Assembly (NCBI GenBank): GCA_033557685.1
Contig: JAWQRN010000527.1
Coordinates: forward strand, 1 to 28,680
Source: Sperchopsis tessellata
Taxonomy: Eukaryota; Arthropoda; Insecta; Coleoptera; Hydrophilidae
Direction of reading: 5' to 3'
DNA: 28,680 nucleotides
This document shows, one piece after another, positions 9,110 to 18,814 of this stretch. Both the position numbers and the translations under genes were made by a program. The first letter of the stretch is position 1, and each line of letters starts with the position of its first letter. The notes under the pieces were generated by a model. The model ran no database searches. It had not been told where the DNA came from and saw only the letters and a list, made by a program, of their open reading frames with translations.

Positions 9110-10700
9110 ATGTGCTGAATAAGTTGTAATATATTTAGGAATTTGTATCTGGGATGCTATCCAGTCTAGTCTGGAAAGCCAAGTAAGTTGCTAAATATGT
9201 TTGGTTAGAAATGCTATTGGTTCCAACCAACCAAGAGAATCGTAGGCAATACCTATAGTAGAGAGTACGGATCGCTTCGTAGGAAGATATGTAAATTTAT
9301 TAATGTTATATGAAAAATAGTCTGTCTTAGGATTCCACTTAAGACTTAACATCTTGAGTACAATGATATACGAATCAAATGACAATTGATTTGGTAAATG
9401 TTCCTTTGGAATTGAAGTGAGATAAACTTTATTGTTTCTTCCCCCATTTTTTAAAACTCAAATATCCCCCATGTTGCATGGATGGATTAATTAATTTTAA
9501 AGTAGTAGAGTATTTTCCAATGAATCTGCTTCAGAAACAATATCATTAACATAAATGCAGTTTCGTAGATGAAACAAGTGGAAAGATCGGCCCTCCATCT
9601 TTTACAAATGTTTTAATAACTCTTGTGGCTAAGAACGGGGCAACTGTGAGTACATATGTGATTGTTTTCGATTGTATGCGTTTGATTGGTTCATCGTGAC
9701 TGCAGCACAATATTATATATTGTAGATCCCGATAAGTAAATAATAGACAGATACAACTGTAGTTTTAGCCTTGGAAGCAGATATTGAATTAAAGAGCCAT
9801 TACGTGTTTTGTAAGAACCATCGAATATGACCCTAAGTTTCGAACTAGGCTCTCTTCTACAGATACGAGTCATGTAAGATTGGATATTTTGAGAGAAGAG
9901 TCTCTAGTCGATGGAAATGTGTAAGAGCTCCATCGGAGGAATCTTTCAAATAAAGAAAATTTAAAAGACTGAGCGACAACATATTTTCCTGTCGACTATC
10001 TCGAATGAGTTTACGGAAAATCGTTTTCCTCGAGCATATCATCACGATATATATATATGAGTTGAGATATATAGCTCTTATATTTCCCAAAATTTGTGCA
10101 TGGATTCCTCGAGAAGTGAAGTTGTATTCACTAAAAGAGTCGTGACGTTAGATGATGATATTTGAGGGATTTTTACCATGAGAAACGAATCCAAACGTAG
10201 CTCGGAAAGTGGCTGGTTCGGCATGAATTGTGATTAGAGGAAATAAACGGAGAGTCTGTCTATACATATATGTACTACATTGGATTTGCATGAGGAATTG
10301 CGTGGAATTTCTGCTTTATATTATCGGATAGCAGGACTACAGGAAGATATCTAGTGCTGCGGGTCAAAAAAAATAACCTCTGCTATGGAAGTAGAGAATT
10401 ATCATGGGAAGAAAGCGGCTATGTAATTACTTCCGGGCATAGCAGTTTGATCCAAACCAGAGATAGTAACTGGCAAAAGAAGGTGTTTATTGGAACACAT
10501 TTGTGATGATGAAAGTGTTGGATCCAAAGTCTATAAATCCTCTGACTGGGTGTAAATGACCTTGAGAGTCAAGATTTATTATCATAAAAGAACATAGTAA
10601 GCAGCAGATGACACACTTGTAATGATATTTAAATGTATTAGAGGGGGAGTTGCCTGCTCAGAGTTTTTTTAACTTTGTTCAAAGTGAAGTGGCGTATTGT
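9110..10700 (-). pseudogene. BEL/Pao retrotransposon pol relic
   Basis: On the minus strand the BEL/Pao pol domains appear in order. A protease-like stretch LDSQGHLHPVRGFIDFGSN lies near 10580-10510, with DFGS where D(S/T)GS is expected. Next comes MHKFWEI (about 10110), then TGKYVVAQSF and SSDGALTHFHRLETLLSKYP (10000-9870), SSKLRVIFDGSYKT (9845-9800), and TVAPFLATRVIK (about 9640-9600). The motif C region YVNDIVSEADSLE (9553 down) follows, then GGYLSFKKWG (about 9470) and LKMLSLKWNP with KRSVLSTIGIAYDSLGWLEP (9360-9210). The palm motif has Asn for the first Asp of YVDD. Frameshifts and stops break it repeatedly. Integrase and LTRs were not found. RT identity is well supported; the upstream limit near 10700 is approximate. 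Confidence 0.88.
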
Positions 10701-13700
10701 GTTTATATCACATTTACGGCAGATGAACTTAAAGGTAAATTCCTTGGCGAAGGTAGAGTTTTTGCTGCTCACGAAATGCTTGTCACAATATTTTTTAGTT
10801 TAGTATAGAAATGGGTTTTTATGTTATGATAACTAAAAATTACGAATCTTTGAAGATTTTACATTATTTTTTACAAGAATTCTATCAAATGTGAAAAAGT
10901 TGGCAGATTCGGGATTTTTAGTAATTTTTAGTCTTGAGGCCTGTTACAGGGAGTTAGAAGAAAAAAATATTTTCAATGTAATGGCTAACTATGAGCCTCT
11001 TGCTGTCATATTTTTCAGGAATACGTACCAGACTATATAATAATTGGTCCAAATAATAGGAAAGGGTTTATGATAGACAATGCCAATTAATTTATTTACA
11101 TCCGGGAGAGCGGTCATGTTGTTAAATCATCACCCTTAAATTTTGAGATACTTATTTTTGGAAGTTTTAACGAAATTCGAAAGGTCTGAGTCGAATGACC
11201 TAGGGTAGAATATATTTTTTCCTGGATCACTGCTTAACGAAAATACAAATTTTTAATTTCTTGAGCGAAACCTGATACAAGCTCATCAAACTCAAGAATT
11301 TGATCCAAATTTGAATACATCCCTAATAACTTGTTACATTTTTCTTCAAATTATCCATATGAGATGTAAATTGTATTTTACTTGAAACAAAGTTTTATCT
11401 ACAATTGCGATGTTTATCGTATGGAGTATCACATGAAAATCGAATTAATTTTCTATTTTTAACCTCAATATCAGATTCTAAGTATCTCTTCTTTTTCTAA
11501 GTAAAAGACATGGTTGATTTAAGGTAAAAAAGTGTCGAATGAACCAAATGTTATATATTTATTTACTTATTATTTAAAAAATAGGTATAACAACATGCTG
11601 TTGCTTTAACAAACAATATAATATAATATGTATATATAAACAAAATATATACACAAATTCACAAAAATCAAAGTTAATTCATAAAAAAGTAACTAAAAAA
11701 ACCTAGGTAGTACAGATCTTAGTTCACAGATATTGGTTGCAAAAATATCAATCCAATCCTGCACCACATGGAAACTATTATGTATTCGATGTAGGGGAGA
11801 ACGTATCATAAGATTTGATCTTACCCGATCAAGGAAGAATGTCCTATAAGTTTTAGTTCCTAAGCAAGGGACAAGAAAAAAATTCGGGATCTTCAATAAG
11901 GAAGTTGACAACCTTGAAAAGAAACGTCAATTCAGCAGTACTACGGCGAGGAGAAAGTGAACATATGCGAAAATTCCAGCAGAATATTATGGGGAAACCC
12001 TTGAGTGGAGTAAAACCCAAATCGTTTAAAATACAAATATTTCAAAAATCGTCTCTGCACGGACTCCAGGAATATATGGAAACTGAATTTATATTCAAAC
12101 TGTAAATAAACTAATAGACGTTGTATTATGTCTCGTGTAAACAGGAGTAAACTTCTCTTAAGTTAAATGAATAATATTATCGCTTACCTTAGGGTTATTA
12201 ATACATAATCCCGAACATAGCTTCAGATTCTGTAAAGTAATGCTTACTGTGAAAGTCTGGAGGATGGAAGGATATCATAAATATGTGCACTGAATTTCTA
12301 CACTAAAATAATATTTTTGCGTTTAAAATTAATTAAACTTTTTACGATATGATCAGTATTGTGAAAAATAAATAGTTTTTATCTGATTTCGAAGAATAAG
12401 ACAAACACTTGTTCTTTTGTGTTAGCAGATTTAGTTCTGAAGGTCATTTTAAAAGGCGCCAAATTTTTAAGGTAACCCTTACAATCTTATTCATAATGCT
12501 TTTAAACCGTGGACTAAGGCAGGTTTAACAGCAGACTAAAAATATCCTATTCATAACCAAAGTTGAGCATTTTAAACAGTGAAATGTAAGATTATAGACG
12601 TTTTAATTTGACGTCTCTTACACTTTGTAGGTTGTCTACATTTTAACAAACATAAATGTATATTCGAAAGAGTGTGTGTAAATATTTATTGTTTATAAAA
12701 TATAGATAACATAAGAGACATTTGCAAAACAATAGCAAGGCTAGTTGCAGACAAAATAGCAAAATTGGAATCAAATTCGTGTCAGTAGGTATAGAGTAAG
12801 ATGAACAGAGCGGTTGTCACTGCTACAAACTTTTCGATGTAGACTTCTAAATTTCGCCGTTGTCGGATTGTAAATACATTTACTTAAACCATGGCAAAAG
12901 GTCATTATGAATAGATATCATAAGCCTCGAAGTAAATTATCAAGACGTTTTAACACAGTGTAGCAGTGTTTTAATGCATTTTTTTACGAATAAGACCGAC
13001 ATAGTATTAATATTAAAATCAGAAAATAGAAAATTCGATGTTTTGTGGATAATCTTCACGATTTAGAAAATTTGAGATCATATTAATATTAGGTTAAACG
13101 TTATTCTCACATTTACAGATGGTTTTAGCACAATGGCGTGAACAGTGAGTGACAAATACGTATCCAAAACTACAAAATATTGGTGAAGCGTAAGCGGGTG
13201 AATATTTCTTTCTTGTTCATAAATACCTTGTTGTGTTGTGTTTCCTCTGGGAGCTGCTAGCATTATTATTCTTGTAGTGAAAGGCTTTCAGGGTTCAGGG
13301 CGGGATAAGACATAGGAATAGGGAAGAATGCACTTAACAAAACAATTAATATTACGCGAAAATATACAAATAATAATTTTAAAGCGAAAGAAGCGAAGCG
13401 GAATGAGATACGCGAAGCGGGCAGAAAGACTTCTCGTTGCAAATTGACCAAATACGGGTAGTTTCTTAAAGAAGCCAAAAAATGGTACATGCCTTAAACA
13501 ATAGCCCAGATTTTATGATGGGTAATTCGGAAATCTCAGAGTCTATAACCGATCCGATGACACTTCCGGGAGACATAACGCCGAATTTAAGTACAATCGT
13601 GAAATGTGAAAGTTGATGGCGGTAACATGGGTACGAGGCAAATATTCAGTCTAGCAAAAATGATTTTACATTTATTTTTCCGTAATAGCAAATTATACAA

Positions 13701-14019
13701 TCAGAATACTTATTTAGCAGAAGTTCTTATTTGAAATTGCAAATACAAATAAATAAAAACTGTTAAAAATGGCTACAGTTGCAAAAACAACATTAATGAT
13801 ATTACAAATTTGCATTTTAATAAAGACCGCATTGTGGATTAAATGTCAAATATCTGGTAACACCAATGTTATGAAAGATTGTGACTAATCTAAAATGTAC
13901 ATGATATAAATAATTCGTAATATATTTTGTTTAATTTGATTGGCCTCAGCACATGCAATTTAGCCTAGCGCTAATTTTTATTATTTGATAAACTGTATTT
14001 TTCGATATAATTCCAAGTC
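10701..14019. other. Long AT-rich stretch without recognisable genes
   Basis: Short open frames occur on both strands (for example 11693-11911 minus and 11905-12105 plus), but none has a family motif, splice context or convincing composition, so I do not annotate them. The minus frame at 11693-11911 ends FHVVQDWIDIFATNICELRS and could be an element relic I do not know. At 12487-12568 there is a pair of diverged copies of a TATTCATAA...TTTTAAAC motif that may mark a MITE. At 13388-13420 the short unit CGAAGCGG or GAAGCG recurs. Confidence 0.5.
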
Positions 14020-14027
14020 CCTGCGAT

Positions 14028-14104
14028 TTTTACGCCGAGACTAGGAATTGAACTTGAGCCACAGTGGAGTCGCATAGATTGAACCCCCTAACGCTTCAAC
14101 CGAG
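14028..14104 (-). repeat. tRNA-derived SINE-like fragment
   Basis: The minus strand reads TCGGTTGAAGCGTTAGGGGG, then about 30 bases later AGTTCAATTCC, then TAGTCTCGGCG. GAAGCGTTAGGG resembles a degenerate internal A box, and AGTTCAATTCC is close to the RNA polymerase III B box (GGTTCRANNCC). The 40-base spacing fits a tRNA-like promoter, but the rest cannot fold as a complete tRNA, so a SINE head is the better reading. No 3' tail or target duplication was identified. It is GC-richer than its surroundings. Confidence 0.6.
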
Positions 14105-14559
14105 AATAAATATTTATTTGATCATACTACAAGGGAATATTCCTATATCCTATATTTAATATAGAAGATGTTGATATACCATATACAATCATCAATAATA
14201 TTTAACAAATATATCTATCATATTTCATTGATTTAGCCAAATTGTATCAGCTATTGGAGTAAGAAAGTGCTGCTGCGATGGTAATAAAATAGTAAACGTT
14301 GAACTATGAGTTGTAATATAATACCTACAGAAGTCTTAAAGGAACTAATGATGAGATGAAAACTACCTTAAGCTATTTTCTTGCAATATACTATATATAA
14401 AAAACAGTGATTACGTTAATCGACATTTGGAAAAGCTCATTGCGGAGATCAAACAGGCGATCCTTAGAAAACTATTTAGTTAGATGTATGAAGTACAAAT
14501 TCTATAACATGTTACAAAAACAATGCAATTAATTAAAATTAACAAAAATAAAACAGGTA
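14105..14559. other. AT-rich spacer before the plus-strand LINE
   Basis: No coding motif or structured repeat was recognised here. It may contain the decayed 5' end of the LINE that becomes readable from about 14560. Confidence 0.45.
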
Positions 14560-15180
14560 AAACTTATAATATATCCTGCAAACCCTATGGAAGCGTATCC
14601 GGATTGAGGATAGAAAAACACCGCTCTGATATGTTCTGTAGGAGACCAACAGAATAAGCAACGTGCGAAATTCGTGGAGTATAAATCCTAACAATATTAA
14701 GTGAGTGCACCTACAACAAATTATGACAAGATTAAATGGGACGTTATAGATCTGAGCCAAGTCACAAGAACAGGAGAAGCGCTTATATAATTGCAATATG
14801 TTATACTACCCTGATACTATAAATGAAACAATTCGTGTAGTTGGATTCATGGTTCACAAAAAAACTCGAAAACTGAATAGTCAAGTATGAGAGTTTATCT
14901 GACATTAGTCACAAAAGTTGAAATTAATATCTCTAGGCGGAATAAACTGTAAAACGTGAAAACGTATGCACCAATAAGCAGCTATTCATTTGAAATGGTC
15001 GACGCATTCTATGAATTGGAAACCCATCTTTTTTAGAGTTAAAATGTACATTCTAAGACCATTTTAAGAAAAATAAATGCAGAAGTAGGAGAAGAATAGT
15101 CAGATGATCAGGTTACAGGTCTAATCGATTGGAGAGCTGATTATAGAGAGGATATCCTTGAAGGGGTTATATATAACTAT
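14560..15180 (+). pseudogene. RTE LINE apurinic endonuclease relic
   Basis: The plus strand shows YDKIKWDVIDLSQVTRTGEA (about 14725-14785), the typical 'KWDVIGLSE.RRTGE' segment around the catalytic Glu of APE-type endonucleases. GFMVHKKTRKL (about 14845) and TYAPISSYSFEMVDAFYELE (14963-15022) follow, equivalent to 'VYAPTS.HS.EEV..FYE.L'. Then come INAEVGEE and TGLIDW remnants. Frames shift between these pieces and stops are frequent. The order and spacing before the RT at 15300 show this is the front half of the same LINE. Conserved Glu and Tyr positions survive by eye, but the frame does not. Confidence 0.8.
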
Positions 15181-15289
15181 ATCTAGATGAACGAGACTAC
15201 ATAATTATCTGCTCCGAGTAAAACGTTTCGTCAATATTAACCGTATACGTTATGCGTCATGCATAGGTTGTCAGTCTTATATTTGTAGT

Positions 15290-16090
15290 TCATAAGATCC
15301 TTACTAAATTAATTAAGAACCGCCTTATAGACCACTTCGATTCTTAATCCAATGAACATGCAGGCTTTCGTAATAGATATAGCAATGTTGACCACATTCA
15401 TACGGTGGACGAAATGATATCTAGATTTAATAACGCCCTACAAAATGTATGCTTTCGTAGACTATGAGAAAGCATTTGACTGGATCAAGATATCTGTAGT
15501 TATTAAATCTAATAGAGCTAATTATAAACATATTTGATAAATTTATATCAATCTTTAAATTACATAATGAAACGGAAACGTTGGATGTACAATATGGTGT
15601 TAGAGAAGAAGACACCATATTGCCACTATATTATGTGTTTCGGGAACTAGATTGGGAATAAGATGGCATAAAAGTGAATGGAAAATATCTTAACCATTTG
15701 AGATTGGTAGAAGATATCGTGATATTTACACATATCATCAAGGAGTTGTAGGAAAAATGATTGATCTCAGTTCTGAACGTAAAGATGAAAACCTTATAAT
15801 GGCTCTTAGCAAAACGAAAGAAATGTTCAATGAGCTATATATGCCAGCTAGAGTTTACATCGAGGGAATACTAATCGAAGTGTAACGTCATACACGTATT
15901 TTGTCTAGCGAAAAAAACAAAGTTTGCATATAGTATAACTAGACATATAAACAACATATTTAAGTCGCCGATTCCTTTAAGTTTGAAACGCAGGGTCTTC
16001 GAATAGTGGGTTTTGCCTGTGATGACGTATACTAGTGAGATGTGGGCATAAAAGGCGTCGCATATACAGAGCTCCAAACAACGCAAAGAA
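15290..16090 (+). pseudogene. RTE LINE reverse transcriptase relic
   Basis: The RT follows the endonuclease on the plus strand. NRLIDHFDS, NEHAGFRNRYS and DHIHTVDEMI (15315-15420) give the fingers. AFVDYEKAFDWIK (15449-15487) carries the motif A Asp intact. YGVREEDTILPLYYVFRELD (about 15590-15650) corresponds to 'GVRQGDTISP..F...L'. GKYLNHLRLVEDIVIFT (15683-15730) is motif C with LVED where FADD is expected. The thumb and C-terminal 'IPLSLKRRVFE..VLPVMTY' follows at about 15970-16030. At least one stop interrupts nearly every block. It belongs to the same broad LINE type as the minus-strand remnant at 37-880. Confidence 0.88.
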
Positions 16091-16530
16091 GTATAGTAGA
16101 TACATGATAAGTTTGATAATTAGTGATAGAAGACGCTGTGCATGGATAAGAATTCAGACTAAAGTCAGGGATATTATAGAGATGATGAAGATGTAAAAGT
16201 GGAAATTAGTACAACATCTTTGAAGGCGAACAGATCATCGATGGTCAAAGGAATTAAGCATTTGAAAGCCAATGACAGCTGGGATATAGAACTCAAAAGT
16301 TGTTTGGGAGTCAGATGGACGAAAAAATTCACAATCACAAAAAAGTATTGATAGATACATGATAAGTTTGATAATAAGTGATAGAAGGCGCTGTATATGG
16401 ATAAGAATTAACACTACAGTCAGGGATGTTATAGTGATGGTGACGATGTAAAAGTGGAAATTGGAATGACATTTTGGAAGACGAGCAGATCATCGATGGC
16501 CAAAGGAATTAAGAAGAGACGTTAGAAGAA
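16091..16530 (+). repeat. 255-bp tandem duplication in the LINE 3' end
   Basis: AGATACATGATAAGTTTGATAA begins at 16098 and again at 16353. Similarity continues through GATAAGAATT, GTCAGGGAT, ATGTAAAAGTGGAAATT and CAGATCATCGATGG, so the unit period is 255 bp and the second copy is incomplete. Translation gives the LINE C-terminal wording DRRRC.WIRI..VRD and KW..........RRTDHRW in both copies. The copies differ at many positions, so the duplication is not recent, or two related elements were joined end to end. Confidence 0.85.
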
Positions 16531-17208
16531 GCGTTAACAACTCCCACTGAGAAATCAGTTGATATCGAGAAACAGTCAAAAACAAACGAAAAAGTTGGTT
16601 TATTCCTTTAATTATGTCATTCAGACTATAATTGACTGTTTCGTTGCCCTTCGCAACTTTATCACAAATCTACAATACACAGTGAAAGAGATGAAGTATT
16701 ATATTCGCGCACACAGTGAAACAAAGAACAATGTAACAAAAACAAAAAAGTCATAAAGGGAAAATGAGCCACAACAAAACAACCACAAACAAAAGGACTC
16801 ACCAAAAATGTAAAAAGCACATGAGGGAAGTCGATATGTGCGACCACACTAATCTAACAAATGCATAATAAATGCAATAACAGGACTTGCACCAGAAGCA
16901 GGTATAATCAAAACATATATAATGTTTCTCAAAAAATCCAATCTTACATGACGTATATCACGCTTTCATGTGAGCGTATCAAACTTTGGATCATATGGTA
17001 AAAACGAAACATCTCACTCTTTCGGTTTGAACTTCCCGCAGCTGGGCTACTTTCACAAATATTATTTTCCTTATAACCTTTTCTACAGAAACGTTAAATC
17101 TCAAATATATATCCCTTCACAGATTCAACCATTGTTCCCGCATGGCTTCACTCAGATCCACACACTTTCGAAGCCAATCATGTTTCCATTATACATGAAC
17201 ATACTGTA
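16531..17208. other. Unassigned AT-rich region
   Basis: An open plus frame at 16970-17212 and one at 16559-16756 lack family motifs and starts in context. 16970-17208 lies directly downstream (minus strand) of the transposase N-terminus at 17209-17346, so it probably holds decayed sequence of the same transposon, although I could not read the following transposase domain. Confidence 0.4.
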
Positions 17209-17346
17209 TTAAATTGCTCTCTCGATAGGACGATCATGCCGACCATGAATTCCACTTAGCTCGCGGAACGTTTGTCGAACAGAGGACAAATTTTGATAAT
17301 AAATTTTTACAATTTCGACGCGTTGTTGAATCGTATACTTTTCCAT
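17209..17346 (-). pseudogene. Mariner-related transposase N-terminus (DUF4817-like)
   Basis: A 45-codon minus-strand frame starts MEKYTIQQRVEIVKIYYQNL and continues SSVRQTFRELSG to DRPIERAI before a stop. This wording is that of the N-terminal helix-turn-helix (DUF4817-type) of a large family of insect transposases related to Tc1/mariner, in which this DNA-binding module precedes a DDE domain of about 250 residues. Here the frame ends immediately after the module. The DDE portion would lie below 17209 on this strand and is not recognisable. The start Met at 17346 fits the family start. It is a truncated copy, not a gene. Confidence 0.8.
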
Positions 17347-18260
17347 GATTAAATGGCAGCTATGACAGAACACAAACGTTGCTGAACGACAGAGGTGTCA
17401 ACTCAAACATAACAACAATCAATTGTCAAAGTTCAGGCATACCAATTGAAAAACTTTTTAGTTGTCGCATTTTCAATTCATTCATTCATAATTCACTCGG
17501 GTGTATATTTTTGTGGCTTTGATTGTAACGCTTCTTCTGAAAAAGAGTAGCAAATCTTTTCTTAGAAATGAAAAATTAATTGCAAAACTGGGATAAACGG
17601 CAATACTGAATACATTGTTCGGGACTATCCCGATAAAACGGGATGTCTAGTCATCCTAATTTATAACAGTGCAATTCCTCGAAGCATTCAACTTTTGTAA
17701 TTATTTTTTTATTCTTTCGGCACTATTGTGATATTCATGTTTTAATATATAATTTAAAGATACTTCAATTATAAATATTTTACATTGTTATCCTTTCCCA
17801 CAGCTATATAAACCCTTAAAATGAAATTGTATTTTGTATGTGTTCTAATAATTTTTATGTATTTGTGCTATTTATTAATGAAACTAGTTGTAATTTTGCT
17901 GTTTTATTTTACATGTTGTTAGGTTTATTACATTATATCACACTAAAAGTATGTTCAGTGTTAACTTAAAGCTGATCTCTCTTCTATAAATCCTCAACCA
18001 TCACTAAGAATTTAGAAAAAAATTATTCGATTTTTTTCGACAGTTTAACTTATTTGTCCACCAATTTTTATACCTGATTTAGTGGTGCAGGGTCAATATT
18101 AGCTGCCTTATGCTTGCATGTCATTTCATTTTGTTCCTTCTTACACAAAAAAGAAATTTCAGTTCACCCTCTGGTCAAAATCTTAGCGGCTTTGGTAGTT
18201 ATAGTAATTGAGATATTTTTTTTTGTTACTTTTATATAGATACAGTTACTTATGATACAG
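17347..18260. other. Non-coding, probably intron upstream of the Prp40 exons
   Basis: No coding motif was found for the Prp40 WW domains or earlier FF domains. The stretch holds the perfect hairpin at 17627-17644. It ends in a pyrimidine-rich acceptor region (TATTTTTTTTTGTTACTTTTATATAG) just before the first recognised Prp40 exon. Confidence 0.5.
17627..17644. repeat. Short perfect hairpin ATCCCG-ATAAAA-CGGGAT
   Basis: A 6-bp perfect stem with a 6-base loop, flanked by GGGACT on the left, in otherwise AT-rich DNA. GGGAC-rich palindromes of this kind occur near the ends of some insect transposons, but no partner terminus was seen. Confidence 0.6.
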
Positions 18261-18490
18261 GGCAAAGTGGCTCAACACCTCTGGATCTATTCAAATTTTA
18301 TGTAGAGGATCTAAAAGCCAGGTTCCACGATGAGAAGAAGATCATCAAAGAAATTCTACGTGAAAAGGAATTTGAAGTAAAAGTGGATACGACATTTGAA
18401 CAATTTGCCACTGTTGTTTGTGAAGATAAGAAAAGTGCCACACTGGATGCTGGAAATGTAAAATTAACCTACAATTCTCTTCTTGAAAAG
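18261..18490 (+). CDS. PRPF40: Prp40-type splicing factor, FF-domain exon
   Basis: Prp40 is a U1 snRNP-associated splicing factor with N-terminal WW domains and a row of FF domains that bind phosphorylated or charged partners during early spliceosome assembly in the nucleus. This exon encodes GQSGSTPLDLFKFYVEDLKA, RFHDEKKIIKEIL and LDAGNVKLTYNSLLEK, nearly the same wording as the penultimate FF region of animal PRPF40A/B. Homology starts exactly at GQ, which favours the acceptor ending at 18260. Acceptors ending at 18239 and 18245 are also possible and keep the same frame. The donor is AAG|GTAACT at 18490/18491, phase 0. No stop or frameshift was seen. Codon use is AT-rich like the rest. Whether the orthologue is nearer PRPF40A or PRPF40B cannot be decided; insects usually have one copy. 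Confidence 0.93.
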
Positions 18491-18619
18491 GTAACTTCAA
18501 TTGCTAAATTTGATTTTCTTATATGTTCTGGCTTATTGGAAGTATGCCATTTTTCAGTTTTTGTTATAAAAAAGAAATTGTATGAGTATCGTATGAAATT
18601 GTCAATTTGTATTTTATAG
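18491..18619 (+). other. Prp40 intron, 129 bp
   Basis: GTAACT donor, AT-rich body, ATTTTATAG acceptor. It is phase 0 and carries in-frame stops in all readings, so retention would truncate the protein. Confidence 0.85.
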
Positions 18620-18814
18620 GCGGAAGTCAAAGAAAAGGAGCGCATCAAGGAAGAGACAAAGAGGTTAAAAAAACTAGAAAATGGCTTCAAAAATCTGCTT
18701 AGAGAGACTAACTTCAATTATGATTTATCATGGGAAGAAGCAAAATTAAAACTTGAACATGAAGAGGAATTTTTAGCATTCAATTCTGATAGTGAAAGAA
18801 GTAAAGTGTATAAG
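18620..18814 (+). CDS. PRPF40: Prp40-type splicing factor, last FF domain (part)
   Basis: An exon of 195 nt (65 codons), with both ends in phase 0. It encodes AEVKEKERIKEETKRLKKLE, a charged helical linker, then NGFKNLLRE, SWEEAKLKLEHEEEFLAF and DSERSKVYK. The pattern of a central F at the end of the first helix and the hydrophobic/charged helix spacing is that of the last FF domain of PRPF40; the domain's final Phe comes from the DF that begins the next exon, so the intron splits the FF domain near its end. Acceptor TTTTATAG|GCG and donor AAG|GTAAAT are canonical. Together with the preceding exon it gives the order of residues found in animal homologues, without gaps. Confidence 0.93.

Noticed and set aside
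14539..14796. 85-codon minus-strand open frame rich in Leu, Ile and Cys
   Set aside because: It is antisense to the LINE endonuclease wording KWDVIDLSQVTRTGE on the plus strand.
18383..18619. Plus frame starting at the internal Met (MDTTFEQF) and reading through the intron
   Set aside because: The Met is internal to the FF region and the frame after 18490 is intron; homology continues in the exon at 18620.
18469..18717. 82-codon minus-strand open frame
   Set aside because: It is antisense to Prp40 exons and crosses an intron; its apparent protein is a by-product of the Lys/Glu-rich coding strand.
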